The position numbers and the translations under genes are program-made. The notes beneath the pieces are model-generated. The model saw only the letters and a program-made list of their open reading frames with translations. It was not told where the DNA came from and searched no databases. A stretch of 64,000 nt of DNA, taken from assembly GCA_034003325.1 (NCBI GenBank), contig JAVEYW010000019.1, positions 1 through 64,000 on the forward strand. The letters are read 5' to 3'. This stretch comes from Desulfobacterales bacterium (GTDB lineage Bacteria > Desulfobacterota > Desulfobacteria > Desulfobacterales > JAFDDL01). Shown in pieces: positions 55,343 to 64,000 of the stretch (position 1 is the stretch's first letter; each line of letters begins with the position of its first letter).

Positions 55343-58300
55343 TTTTTTCTCCTTTTATCAAAAGGTTCTTCATCGAAAACCGAAGAAAGATTCTCATGGC
55401 TGTTTTTGCGTTGGCTTGCAGCGCTTCCATATCCGGTTGCGTATCGGATCGTTCTTCAAACCACTCGTAAATCGTCGGCAGAACCACCAGCGTGAGAATC
55501 GTTGAGGTGATAAGTCCTCCCATGACGACAATGGCCAGAGGCTTTTGAATGTCCGCGCCCGATCCGGTTGCATACAGCATGGGCAGATGCCCGATGAAAC
55601 TGGTCAGCGCCGTCATCAGAAGCGGCCGAAACCGTAACCGGCACCCCTGCGTGACCGTTTCCTCCACGGATTTTCCTTCGGCCCGCAATTGCCGAAAAAA
55701 GGCAATCAACACCACCCCGTTTTGGACCGCGATCCCGAGCAGGCAGATGAAGGCGATCGCAGCGGATATCGACATCGGCATTCGATATGCCCATATGGCC
55801 AGCGTGCCGCCCACCAAGGCAAAGGGCAGGTTTAAAACGACCAGCAGGCTATCGCGCAGGGACCCCAGGGCCATGAAAAGAAGCATCAGGATAAGCAGAA
55901 GCGAAATCGGCACCACGATGGCGAGCCGCTGCATCGCCCGTTGCTGGTTTTCGAATTGTCCGCCGAATTCCAAAAAATAACCAGCCGGAAGTTGCTTTTC
56001 GATGTCCCGCAGTTTTTCTCTTGCTTCCGCCACGAAGCTCCCCAGATCCCTGCCGCGAATGTTCACCTCGGCGGCAACACGCCGCATCCCCCTTTCCCGG
56101 GTTATCTGGGCCGGGCCTTCGACCGTATTGATGGCGGAGACGCTGCCGAGGGAAAGCATTTCACCGCCTTTTCCCCTCAGCATGGCTTTCTTAATTGCTT
56201 CGATATCTCCGCGCGCCCCCTCGGGAAACCGCACGATCGTTGCGATGCGCATGTTTCCGTCAACGACGGTTGTCGCCTCTGTTCCGGCCAGCGCCGTTTC
56301 GATCACCTCGTTGACATCGGAGACATTGAGGCCATAACGGGCAAGCGCCACCCGGTCCGGGGATATTTCCACATGCGCCATTCCGGATACCTGCTCGACC
56401 CTGGCATCGCTTGCGCCTTTCACACCAGCCAGAACGCCGGCGATCCGGTCGGAAAAGGATTTAAGCGTTCCGATGTCCGGCCCGTAAACCTTCACGGCAA
56501 GATCGCTTTTGACTCCGGAAATCAACTCGTTGACCCGGAGCGCAATCGGTTGAGAGAAGGAAAGCCGGACCCCCGGGATTTTTGACAGCTCCCCCTGCAT
56601 GGCGGCCACCAGTTCCCCCTTTGTGCGCGGCAAAGGCCACTCCTTTGTGGATTTGAGCATGATGAGAATATCGGTTTGCTCCGGGCCCATCGGGTCTTCG
56701 GAGATTTCCGCGCGGCCGGTTTTGCTCACGACCGCCTTTACTTCCGGAAATTCGGCGAGAATCCGTTTCTCCATATAGGTGCCGACCGTGAGCGAGCCAT
56801 CCAAGGAGGCATTTGGCAATCGCACCACGTTGATGGCGATGGAGCCCTCGTCCAGCGACGGTATGAACTCGGTGCCGATGCGCGTGGCGACCCAGCCCGC
56901 AAGGATGAGCGATAAAAGGGAGAGCCCCAACGTCAAGGCTTTGAAGCGTCTGGCGCCCCGCAAAAGGCCCAAATACCCGTGGTGAAATTTTCGAACGAAT
57001 CGGAACTCCTTCTCCTCGCTTTGTTTCAACAGTATTCCGGAAAGAACGGGGACGATTGTCAGCGCAACCACCAGCGATGTCAGGATCGCGATGATCATGG
57101 TCATTGCAAGGGGGGCGAACATCTTGCCTTCGATCCCCTGAAGCGAGAAAAGCGGGACGAGAACGATTCCGATGATGAGAACGGAGAAAGCCACGGGCCG
57201 GGCCACCTCGGTAACGGCCCGGGCCGTGATCAGGCGCCGCTGGGTTTGCTCCCGCTGCTCGCCGAAGTGACGCCTCACGTTCTCCACAATGACGATGGAG
57301 GCATCCACCACCATGCCGACAGAAAAGGCAAGTCCCCCCAGACTCATCAGATTGGATGAGATACCCGCCCCTCCCATAATCAGAAATGTGATGAGAAAAG
57401 TCAGTGGAAGGGAGGAAACCACGATGAGCGCCGTGCGGAATTCCGCCAGAAAAAGAAACAGGACCAGAATGACGAAGATTCCGCCTTCGAGCAATGCGTC
57501 CACGACCGTCTTGATGCAAGCTTCGATGAGATCGGTCCGGTCATAAAAAACATTCAGGTCGACCCCTTTCGGCAGGCTGTTTTGAATTCGGGGGATCGCC
57601 TCCTTGACACGGGTCACCACATCCTTTGAATTTTCTCCCCGAAGCATAATCACCATGCCCGCGACCGCTTCGCCTTTGCCATCGCGGGTAACCGCACCCT
57701 GCCGTGGCTGTGGGCCGGGGCCGATGTCGGCCACGTCGGAAAGGTGAACGCTCGCGCCGTCCTTTGCCTTTAAAACGATACGGCCGATGTCATCGGGGTT
57801 TAAAAACTGACCGAGGCCCCGAAGATAGGTCTGTTCCCATCCCCGGACAATAAAGCCCCCTGCGGCGTTGGCATTGTTTTTCCCCACCGCCTCTACAATT
57901 TCCCGCAAGGTAAGATCGTACTTCAGAAGGGCGTCCGGACGCACAAGGATATGATACTGCTTGACGAAGCCCCCGAAACTGTTCACTTCGTTCACTCCGG
58001 GAATGGGTTTAAGTTGCGGCGATACGAGAAAATCCTGTACGGAACGCAATTCCATGGGGGAGAGCGTTTCGCTTTCCAGCGTATACTGGAATATCTCCCC
58101 CAATCCCGTGCTGATCGGTCCCAACTCCGGTTCCGCAAAGGAGGGCAGGCTTTCTCTTGCGGTTTGCAGCCGCTCAAACACCTGCGCCCGGGCGAAATAT
58201 ATGTCGGTGCCGTCCTCAAAGACCACGATGACCTGGGAAAGACCCGATTTTGAAAGCGAACGGACCTGGGTGACATGGGGCACCCCCCCCATTTGTTGCT

Positions 58301-58505
58301 CAATCGGATAGGTGACCTGCTGTTCCACGTCAAGAGAAGAAAGCCCGGGGGCTTCCGTGAGAATCATTACCTGAATGTTGGTCACATCGGGAAAGGCATC
58401 AACGGGAAGACGGTTCCAGGCCAATGCCCCGGCAATGACCAATACTGCGGTAAGCGATAAGACGATGAGTCTTCGGTGAAGAATAAATTCCATGAAGCGT
58501 TGCAT
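55335..58505 (-). CDS. Heavy-metal efflux RND pump (CusA/CzcA family)
   Basis: A 1056-residue inner-membrane transporter with twelve expected helices and two large periplasmic loops, exporting metal with proton antiport. TM4 carries the relay acids in GMVVDASIVIVEN; the first Asp of the divalent-type DFG motif is replaced (LAFSVG), so metal choice is uncertain. The ATG at 58505 has AAGGGAGGAAAGAGC; upstream frame to 58583 is leader. It follows the adaptor gene and works with the TolC-like channel. Confidence 0.95.
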   Translation of the reverse strand: MQRFMEFILHRRLIVLSLTAVLVIAGALAWNRLPVDAFPDVTNIQVMILTEAPGLSSLDVEQQVTYPIEQQMGGVPHVTQVRSLSKSGLSQVIVVFEDGTDIYFARAQVFERLQTARESLPSFAEPELGPISTGLGEIFQYTLESETLSPMELRSVQDFLVSPQLKPIPGVNEVNSFGGFVKQYHILVRPDALLKYDLTLREIVEAVGKNNANAAGGFIVRGWEQTYLRGLGQFLNPDDIGRIVLKAKDGASVHLSDVADIGPGPQPRQGAVTRDGKGEAVAGMVIMLRGENSKDVVTRVKEAIPRIQNSLPKGVDLNVFYDRTDLIEACIKTVVDALLEGGIFVILVLFLFLAEFRTALIVVSSLPLTFLITFLIMGGAGISSNLMSLGGLAFSVGMVVDASIVIVENVRRHFGEQREQTQRRLITARAVTEVARPVAFSVLIIGIVLVPLFSLQGIEGKMFAPLAMTMIIAILTSLVVALTIVPVLSGILLKQSEEKEFRFVRKFHHGYLGLLRGARRFKALTLGLSLLSLILAGWVATRIGTEFIPSLDEGSIAINVVRLPNASLDGSLTVGTYMEKRILAEFPEVKAVVSKTGRAEISEDPMGPEQTDILIMLKSTKEWPLPRTKGELVAAMQGELSKIPGVRLSFSQPIALRVNELISGVKSDLAVKVYGPDIGTLKSFSDRIAGVLAGVKGASDARVEQVSGMAHVEISPDRVALARYGLNVSDVNEVIETALAGTEATTVVDGNMRIATIVRFPEGARGDIEAIKKAMLRGKGGEMLSLGSVSAINTVEGPAQITRERGMRRVAAEVNIRGRDLGSFVAEAREKLRDIEKQLPAGYFLEFGGQFENQQRAMQRLAIVVPISLLLILMLLFMALGSLRDSLLVVLNLPFALVGGTLAIWAYRMPMSISAAIAFICLLGIAVQNGVVLIAFFRQLRAEGKSVEETVTQGCRLRFRPLLMTALTSFIGHLPMLYATGSGADIQKPLAIVVMGGLITSTILTLVVLPTIYEWFEERSDTQPDMEALQANAKTAMRIFLRFSMKNLLIKGEKNV

Positions 58506-58518
58506 GCTCTTTCCTCCC

Positions 58519-59916
58519 TTAATCCGCGCAGCCTGCGCCCATTTTGCCGCGCAGCACGTCGGATTTCGCCACGAAAGCGCCATCGGTGAGAATCATCTGC
58601 TCCGTCGTCAGGCCGTCCAGAACCTCGAGCAGTCCGCCGATTTCCCTTCCGGTAACGACAGGACGCCGGATCCAGTAGTCTTTTTCCTTGTGGGTAAAGA
58701 CAAAGGACCTTCCCTCGTCGATCAGTACCGATGCTTTGGGTACGGCCACCTTCTCGCCCCCGCCGGGAATGAGCAGTTTGATTTCCACGAACATGCCGGG
58801 CCGGAGTTCACCGTTCGGGTTCGGCAAGGTTATCCTGGCACGGACGGTTCGAGTTTTCTCGTCCATGGTTTTTGAAACCTGGTCCAATTTTCCCTGCTGT
58901 TTGTGGCCGCCCGGCAGGTTTACCTCCGCGGAAACGGTCCCCTTGACGGTTTGTATCGCCGAAAGGTCTGCTTCCTTCAGATTCGCCCAGGCCCACACCT
59001 CCGACATATCCGAAATCCGAAGCATAATTTTTCCGACTTCCACGAATTCCCCCGTCACCGCGTTTTTTTCCAACACGACACCGTTTCCGGGCGCCCGAAC
59101 CGTGACCAAACCGGAAAAATCATCGCCACCCCCGGCCAGGTGGTTCACAACATCGGGGCCGATTCCCAGCCGCAAAAGCCTTGCGCTTTCTTTGGAAACC
59201 GCGACACGGGCCTCGGCCAGTCTCGCCCTTGCCGCCTCGACTTCCATTCGGGCGGAAATCTTTTTATCGAAAAGCCGGGTTTCCCGGTCCGCGGTTTTCC
59301 GGGCAAGATCGAGCATAACCAGCGCGTTGAGGTAGTCGGCTTTCCCTTGCGAAACCTCCTGGCTGTCGATATCAAAGAGGGGCGCACCGGCCTCGACCCG
59401 TTCCCCCACCCCCACATAGACCGTCCTTACAGCACCGGCCAGCGGACTGGTTACGGTGACGGTCTTCTCCTCGCTGATGGCGAGTTCGCCGGACAAAACC
59501 CGTTCCTCTGAAAATTCCATGCGACTCGTCCGGGCCGTCTGAATGAAACCGTCCTTCGCCTTTCCCACGATCATCTCGTCCGGCAGTTTCACCACGCCGA
59601 CCTCGTAGCGGCATTCGTCACATTCGTATTGGAGAATATCGTGCTCACACCTGGAAGCCCAGAGGTCTTCGACCGGGCGATCCAGATCGCTTCCCTCATC
59701 TCCGTGCGCATCGGTGCACGTCCCCTCCTTTTCATGTCCGCCATGAAGGAATTTCTGTTCGTGGTCATCCTTTTCATTGTGATCCTCAGCGTTTGCCGCA
59801 GGAAAAAGGATATCGGGCTGCTTGTTTTCCACGCAGAGCCAGCCGGCACCGATAAAGGCCAGTACGCCCGCAATTCCAATCGTGACACTCAATCGGTTTA
59901 AGGTGTTGCTTTTCAT
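58519..59916 (-). CDS. RND efflux periplasmic adaptor with metal-binding N-terminus
   Basis: A 465-residue membrane fusion protein: N-terminal membrane anchor (about 10-30), a His/Asp-rich stretch and a Cys cluster CEHDILQYECDECRYE (about 90-105), then barrel-sandwich and beta-barrel domains with a helical hairpin. The N-terminal cluster probably binds the exported metal before transfer to the pump. It overlaps the TolC-like gene by 4 bases and is followed by the pump gene 13 bases on. Confidence 0.92.
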   Translation of the reverse strand: MKSNTLNRLSVTIGIAGVLAFIGAGWLCVENKQPDILFPAANAEDHNEKDDHEQKFLHGGHEKEGTCTDAHGDEGSDLDRPVEDLWASRCEHDILQYECDECRYEVGVVKLPDEMIVGKAKDGFIQTARTSRMEFSEERVLSGELAISEEKTVTVTSPLAGAVRTVYVGVGERVEAGAPLFDIDSQEVSQGKADYLNALVMLDLARKTADRETRLFDKKISARMEVEAARARLAEARVAVSKESARLLRLGIGPDVVNHLAGGGDDFSGLVTVRAPGNGVVLEKNAVTGEFVEVGKIMLRISDMSEVWAWANLKEADLSAIQTVKGTVSAEVNLPGGHKQQGKLDQVSKTMDEKTRTVRARITLPNPNGELRPGMFVEIKLLIPGGGEKVAVPKASVLIDEGRSFVFTHKEKDYWIRRPVVTGREIGGLLEVLDGLTTEQMILTDGAFVAKSDVLRGKMGAGCAD

Positions 59917-61178
59917 TTTGATTCTCCTTTAAACCGGTCTTGGGGGGGTGTAACCAGCCGGTTCATGGCAATTTTTTCAAGTTCAAAGGATATGAGCAGG
60001 TCAAGGTGACGAAGCTTGGCGCCGGTCAGCTCCTTTGTGGCATCCAAAACGTCGAGATATCGGAATTTGCCCAGTCTGTAGCCCTCGGATACGGCATCGT
60101 AGGCTTGTTGCGCAAAGGAAAGCATCCGGTCGCGAACGATGCCTGCCTCGGCGGCGAGCGCTTGCAAGGCCGCATGCCGCTTTTCGATCTCCGATCTGAC
60201 TCTCAATTCTTCGGATCGCGCGCCGTAAGCGCTCCTATCCAGTTCCGCCCGGGCTTCCATAATCCCCCCCAGGTTTTGGTTGAAAAGCGGCAGGGGAATA
60301 GACAGTCCGGCAATGAACGCGGTTTCATCGTTTTTTCGGTCGACCGACAATTTTCCCGAAAAGGTGATATCGGGCGTGGCTGCGGCCAGTTCCGACTCGA
60401 CGATGGCGCTTCGTCTGTCCCGCTCCAGCTTCCAGCGCGTGAGATCGGGATTTAAACCAGCAGCGGCGACAAGAGCGCTCTTATCCGGGAGCGTCGGCTC
60501 GGTGGGAATCCGGCCCTCCACGGCAGTAAACCGGGCCTCAGGGGTTCCCATCGCGGCCGCCAGGGCCAGGCGGGCATTCTCCAATTCCCTGCCGGCGCGG
60601 GCAAGATCCGTTAACGCGCCGGCCAGCAACACCTTTGCCCGGGTTTCCTCTATGGGAGATATGGCACCTGAGGCTGCCCGTTCAGTGACGGTAGCGGCGA
60701 ACTGCTGGGCGGTATCATAGGCAGCCTGCACGAGAAGTCCTTTTTCCTGCGCCCCGAGCAGGGTTATAAACGCCTGAGAGACCTCGTTGATAATGTCCAG
60801 GCGGGTCCGCAACCGGTCATTTTCAACCAGCGGAATTTCGGCTTCCGCAGCCTTGACACGAGCGGCCCGTTTTCGTGCGAATTCAAAAGCCTGACTGACA
60901 ACAACGCTGTCTTCATCCCCGAGGCTCGATGTCTCCAGCCCCAGCTCCGGGTTTGGAAGGGTCGCGCTTTGGGTCACGCGCCCCTTTGCCGCCAGAATGT
61001 CCTTTGAAAAAGCTTCCGGCTCCGGGCGCTGCAAAAGCGCCGTCTCAATAGCTGTATTCAATGTGATGGCGGATGGTTTCTCCGCCATCGCGTCCGATAA
61101 ACCCGCCGTTCGGACTGCGATGATGATGATGAGGGCTCTCAAAAAGAGTCGCCCCCGTCGTGAAATCAAAACGATCAT
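59913..61178 (-). CDS. TolC-family outer-membrane factor (CusC/CzcC-like)
   Basis: A 421-residue outer-membrane efflux protein with a signal peptide (RLFLRALIIIIAVRTAGLSDA) and two OEP repeats of helical barrel hairpins, for example LNTAIETALLQRPE and EARAELDRSAYGARSEELRV. It forms the exit duct for the metal. The first gene of the operon, it overlaps the adaptor start by 4 bases. Confidence 0.92.
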   Translation of the reverse strand: MIVLISRRGRLFLRALIIIIAVRTAGLSDAMAEKPSAITLNTAIETALLQRPEPEAFSKDILAAKGRVTQSATLPNPELGLETSSLGDEDSVVVSQAFEFARKRAARVKAAEAEIPLVENDRLRTRLDIINEVSQAFITLLGAQEKGLLVQAAYDTAQQFAATVTERAASGAISPIEETRAKVLLAGALTDLARAGRELENARLALAAAMGTPEARFTAVEGRIPTEPTLPDKSALVAAAGLNPDLTRWKLERDRRSAIVESELAAATPDITFSGKLSVDRKNDETAFIAGLSIPLPLFNQNLGGIMEARAELDRSAYGARSEELRVRSEIEKRHAALQALAAEAGIVRDRMLSFAQQAYDAVSEGYRLGKFRYLDVLDATKELTGAKLRHLDLLISFELEKIAMNRLVTPPQDRFKGESK

Positions 61179-61337
61179 TCTAAACCTCCGATAGGGGTTC
61201 GACGCCTATTTTTGTTCACGGCGTTATGAAGGAATTGCCGGCATTCGGTAAAACGAAAAGCCGTTCCGAATGGACAGTCCGAAATTAGCGCGACTTAAGT
61301 GTCTGTTCTTTGGAATTTGGCAAAAAAACGAGGGGCT

Positions 61338-61766
61338 TCAAATTCGAAGCACGATGGAAGAGATGCTGTATTGGGTCAGGCTTTCGATAAAAAATGGATT
61401 TTGAATGTTGCCGTAAGAATTGGCTGACACAAGGGACAGGGCGAACACATGACCACCGGTTACCGCAACGATCCCTCCGAAGTGGGCGTCCGGTGCTTTT
61501 GGGACAACAGATCCGGATAGTAGGGAATAGGGAGAGATGAGCATATCATGGCAGTCGCGGGAGGTATCCTCGCTGATACAGCAAGGGCAAGCGTTGACAT
61601 TCCGACCCGATTCGCAGGTTTCATCAGTGGCGTCAAGGGCGCACCTTGCCGTCAGCTCGATAGCGACATGGCCGTCTTCGCCGACGCACAAAACCGTCCC
61701 CCAGACGGGGGCTACCCCCTGAAGTACGCAAAGTGTTACTATGACTAAAAAATTAGTTCGTCGCAA
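61338..61766 (-). CDS. Cys-rich secreted protein upstream of the metal-efflux operon
   Basis: A 142-residue protein with an N-terminal signal peptide (MRRTNFLVIVTLCVLQGVAPVWG) and a Cys cluster (CALDATDETCESG, CPCCIS, DCHDM). The layout suggests periplasmic metal or redox binding. No family is recognised. It lies 159 bases before the TolC-like gene on the same strand, so it may be the first gene of the operon or separately transcribed. Confidence 0.7.
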   Translation of the reverse strand: MRRTNFLVIVTLCVLQGVAPVWGTVLCVGEDGHVAIELTARCALDATDETCESGRNVNACPCCISEDTSRDCHDMLISPYSLLSGSVVPKAPDAHFGGIVAVTGGHVFALSLVSANSYGNIQNPFFIESLTQYSISSIVLRI

Positions 61767-61856
61767 CGCAAGTCACCTTTGCTGACCCTCATCCATTAAC
61801 TGCCACGCGGTTCCTCTACCAACCCCTATCCCCGCCTGTCAACCCAAAAGCCTATT

Positions 61857-61920
61857 CCGGCAAAGCCGGAAGCTGGGCAGCTGGGATGCTGGGATGCATG
61901 AAAGCCATCTTTCACCTCCG
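61857..61920 (-). repeat. Dispersed ~100-bp element, copy E (truncated)
   Basis: Leftward copy with the CCGGCAAAGCCGG palindrome, GCTGGGATG units and the AAAGCCATCTTTCACC stretch, but lacking the CAC hairpin part. The sequence on its right switches directly into a metal-ATPase N-terminal domain. Confidence 0.8.
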
Positions 61921-62009
61921 GTTCGGTTCAACTCTTGCTCGATTTTGGCGCCGCACGCGGCGCAGTCGAGATTTTGAATTCGAAATCGAATGGACGGTGC
62001 GGATTCCAT
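61921..62009 (-). pseudogene. N-terminal fragment of a heavy-metal P-type ATPase, cut by a repeat
   Basis: The ATG at 62009 opens MESAPSIRFRIQNLDCAACG, a heavy-metal-associated (HMA) domain with its metal-binding CAACG motif, followed by AKIEQELNR. After about 28 codons the sequence becomes dispersed repeat E, which ends the open frame. Such domains begin Zn/Cd/Pb-exporting ATPases such as CadA/ZntA. The rest of the gene is absent, so this is a remnant of a lost metal exporter beside the surviving RND operon. Confidence 0.75.
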
Positions 62010-62132
62010 GTTTCGGATACTCCCTGATCATTTTCTATCTCTTGTGAGGTCTGTGTACTCCACTTGCCGCCGGAGGATTGGCCTCTGCAGCGCCTCCGTC
62101 TGATCCACCCACACGTCCACGGTTGCCCCGGA
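62010..62132. other. Short spacer between TunR and the ATPase remnant
   Basis: About 120 bases with no gene recognised. A terminator for tunR is not obvious. With repeat E and the HMA remnant it fills the gap of about 370 bases between tunR and the Cys-rich protein gene. Confidence 0.4.
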
Positions 62133-63242
62133 TTACTCCGCATGCAGCACCACGGAAAAACAGCTGAATAGCGCCCAGATGTCCTCCCCCTCGGTCAGAT
62201 TAAGGTTTCGACTTTCTGTGGTAGAAATAACAGCGCATAATTTGGTCGCATCCGAAATTCGGACAACGCACTCCGTATTGATACGGCCGGTTGTGATCCT
62301 TTCCAAGACCCCTTTCATCTTATTATCTGAACTGCAAACGGGCGCCTTGCCCCCTTTTTGCAGAAAAACCCACGGCGCCTTGACCTCGGCCGTAATCAGA
62401 CGGCCTTTTGTCAGGCCGAGACGTTCCACGCTTTCGTTTGTAATCACCGTGGTGATGGAATGGCCTTCGAGAGTCGTCAATTCCACACGCGCCTGTATGT
62501 CGTCCCTCAGGATGTTTTGAATTTTACCAAAGAAAGAGTTTCGCGCGCTGGTTTTTCGCACCGATTCTTTTTCCATGAAACGCTTTGCAACCTGCTGAAT
62601 TTCTTCCTTCGAAAAGGATACGTAAGACGAAGTCAGATTGGGAGTCGAATGTCCCAACATCATCTGAACTGCCGGTAACGGCATGTTGCCCTGCATCAAC
62701 TCCACGGCCCGCGCTTTGCGAATCATCTCAGGACCGCCCAAACGCTTGGGAAACCCACAGTCCTGAGTGCGTTCGTAAAATTTACGGCGCACAAAGCCGG
62801 GATCGACATGGAACATGTTTTGCTCAGCGCCTCTGGATAAAGGGTCTGCGAGTGCATCCTGAATCTCGCGGGAGAGTGTTTCCGAGACCTGAACCTCCCT
62901 TGAGCTCGAGTCCATGCCGGCAACATTGCCACGAAAAAAGATCGCCCGCCGGACAGGATCGATGTCCTCAAACGGGTTCAGCGCCAAGACTTCGCTCAAC
63001 TTGGCACCCGTATATCGGATCAGCAGAAAAATGAATAAAATTCGGCGGCGGGACAGGCGCACATCGGCACGCGGCGAGCTTTCAGCCCATTCCCGGAAAG
63101 ATTGCTCCAGCCGGTTGAGCTGAACCGTGTCCAGGCAGTTGCCATCCTCTGGAATCGAAACGATACGTCCGTGGTCCCTGCTTTCGGACAATGGCGTTGG
63201 TGAAACAGTACGCGTTGGATCAATTTTTGTATTTGAATTCAT
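62133..63242 (-). CDS. tunR: TunR-like tungstate/molybdate-responsive regulator with integrase-type DNA-binding domain
   Basis: A 369-residue protein. Residues about 40-215 are a tyrosine-recombinase-like domain (RYTGAKLSEVLALNP, MLGHSTPNLTSSYVSFS); the usual catalytic Arg I is Lys and the HxxR His is Pro, so strand cleavage is unlikely. Residues about 235-300 and 305-365 are two TOBE/Mop domains that bind oxyanions. This is the domain order of the TunR family of sulfate reducers, which controls tungstate and molybdate uptake genes. No tup or mod genes are in the window, so targets lie elsewhere. Confidence 0.85.
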   Translation of the reverse strand: MNSNTKIDPTRTVSPTPLSESRDHGRIVSIPEDGNCLDTVQLNRLEQSFREWAESSPRADVRLSRRRILFIFLLIRYTGAKLSEVLALNPFEDIDPVRRAIFFRGNVAGMDSSSREVQVSETLSREIQDALADPLSRGAEQNMFHVDPGFVRRKFYERTQDCGFPKRLGGPEMIRKARAVELMQGNMPLPAVQMMLGHSTPNLTSSYVSFSKEEIQQVAKRFMEKESVRKTSARNSFFGKIQNILRDDIQARVELTTLEGHSITTVITNESVERLGLTKGRLITAEVKAPWVFLQKGGKAPVCSSDNKMKGVLERITTGRINTECVVRISDATKLCAVISTTESRNLNLTEGEDIWALFSCFSVVLHAE

Positions 63243-63289
63243 CGAATGGTACCATCGACTAACCCGGCTCTGCGATCAGGCCCTTTCGG

Positions 63290-63379
63290 CCCTTTATCAG
63301 AAACATGCACGAAAAAACGTGTATCATTAAAGAAGGTGATTAGCTGCCAAGCATCCCAGCATCCGGCTTTGCCGGTTTA
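63290..63379 (+). repeat. Dispersed ~100-bp element, copy F
   Basis: Rightward copy: CCTTTATCAGAAACATGCAC, ACGTGTAT, AAGAAGGTGATTAGCTGCC, GCATCCCAGCATCC and CCGGCTTTGCCGG. The middle is diverged and it lacks one of the tandem units. It lies between tunR and the P-type ATPase gene. Confidence 0.7.
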
Positions 63380-63462
63380 GGCATTTTCTATTTGAGTAGT
63401 TATAGCATATCCCCTTCGTAAAGTAACTCGGCTTCTTTTTTCACGTTTAGTCTGCGTTTAAG

Positions 63463-64000
63463 CTATTTCTCTATTTCGACCGCAACAAATACAGCAGCTG
63501 AAAGAACCAAAACCATCGCAAGTTCATTTATGGTAAGCGGCACCGTCTTGAAAACCGGGTTCAGGAAAGGAATGTAGATCGTTGCAAATTGGAGAAGGAC
63601 GGTTGCCATAACGCTCAGCATCAAAGGCTTATTGGTGAAAAAGCCCTGAGTAAAGATCGACTCCTTTTCAGAACGGATGGCAAGGACATGGCCCAACTGA
63701 AGAAGACAAAGCGTGGCAACCACCATCGTCTGCCAGTGCGCATCCCCCGTGTGAATCGCCCATGCCTGAAGCGACAGCACCACGCCCGCCATCAGAAGGC
63801 CCACCCACACCGCATGATATCCCAGCCCGCCGGAAAAGACACTTTCCTTTGAATGACGCGGCGGCCACTTCATAATATTTCGCTCCGCGGGTTCCATTGA
63901 AAGCGCCAGGGCCGGAAGACCGTCGGTCACCAGGTTTATCCAGAGAATGTGTATCGGCTGAAGGGGTATCGGAAGCCCCAGAAACGGCGCCACAGATGAC
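63463..64000 (-). CDS. C-terminal part of a P-type cation ATPase (P2-type), cut by the window edge
   Basis: About 179 residues: the last membrane domain of a calcium- or monovalent-cation P-type ATPase. PIPLQPIHILWINLVTDGLP and ALALSMEPAE mark helices 5-6 of the P2 type, then four more hydrophobic helices to the C-terminus (VLSAAVFVAVEIEK). The catalytic DKTG domain lies beyond position 64000. It is not the partner of the HMA remnant, which is of the P1B type. Confidence 0.9.
   Translation of the reverse strand, partial: SSVAPFLGLPIPLQPIHILWINLVTDGLPALALSMEPAERNIMKWPPRHSKESVFSGGLGYHAVWVGLLMAGVVLSLQAWAIHTGDAHWQTMVVATLCLLQLGHVLAIRSEKESIFTQGFFTNKPLMLSVMATVLLQFATIYIPFLNPVFKTVPLTINELAMVLVLSAAVFVAVEIEK

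Noticed and set aside
55941..57519. Long frames of 214 and 352 codons inside the RND pump gene
   Set aside because: They are shadow frames of a GC-rich gene with a clear, full-length family match.

Overview
The window looks like a chromosomal segment of an anaerobic Desulfobacterota (deltaproteobacterial, probably sulfate-reducer-like) genome. This is inferred from content, not from a marker gene: a TunR-type tungstate regulator built on a recombinase fold, a PPi-dependent phosphofructokinase, a giant 2-hydroxyacyl-CoA-dehydratase-activase-like protein, many small GGDEF/HDOD signalling proteins, and a possible UGA-recoded (selenocysteine) gene. Most of it is ordinary core genome with mixed strands and short operons, broken by scars of rearrangement.

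Layout. 1-1995: leftward operon trxB - arsR - small protein(s) - partial gene, with a 9-bp-arm palindrome upstream that fits an ArsR operator. 2253-6370: leftward four-gene operon DUF3348 - MotA/ExbB-like DUF802 protein - MotB/OmpA-like protein - DUF2894, an uncharacterised stator-like machine. 6573-12852: EamA permease, acylphosphatase, 1475-residue activase and a glycerophosphodiesterase. 12849-17562: duplicated ends of gdpD and ftsY bracket about 3.9 kb of foreign-looking DNA with a HipBA toxin-antitoxin pair, an IS91-family transposase remnant fused to an aldo/keto reductase fragment, and other broken genes; intact ftsY follows. 18493-18654: a long foldable intergenic element, candidate structured RNA. 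18805-30773: RRM protein, cold-shock protein, SMC, diguanylate cyclase, PPi-PFK, HemB, ClpX-like AAA+ protein (with a terminal frameshift) and Hsp20. 30977-35794: DUF486 protein, second cold-shock protein, a hairpin-rich leader, second diguanylate cyclase, RluA-type pseudouridine synthase, zinc-ribbon protein and a YpsA-like molybdenum-carrier protein. 36241-45925: gamma carbonic anhydrase, aroE-aroK, MGMT, a fused response-regulator/chemoreceptor remnant, CDF transporter, a PurF homologue lacking the glutaminase cysteine, and carB. 46123-54341: Nudix, HDOD, MBL-fold protein, Pgi, a membrane-anchored hypothetical, M24 peptidase, Ca/Na exchanger and a MaoC-type hydratase. 54363-61766: methyltransferase pseudogene, then a leftward heavy-metal RND efflux operon (TolC-like, adaptor, pump, lipoprotein) with a Cys-rich secreted protein upstream. 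61857-64000: truncated metal-ATPase remnant, TunR, and the 3' end of a P-type cation ATPase that runs off the window.

Repeats. A dispersed element of about 100 bp (hairpin plus tandem GCATCCCA-like units) occurs six times; one copy supplies the C-terminus of the pseudouridine synthase and another cuts off a metal ATPase. A separate palindrome of about 57 bp occurs twice, each time just upstream of a signalling gene (GGDEF, HDOD). No tRNA, rRNA or CRISPR array was recognised.
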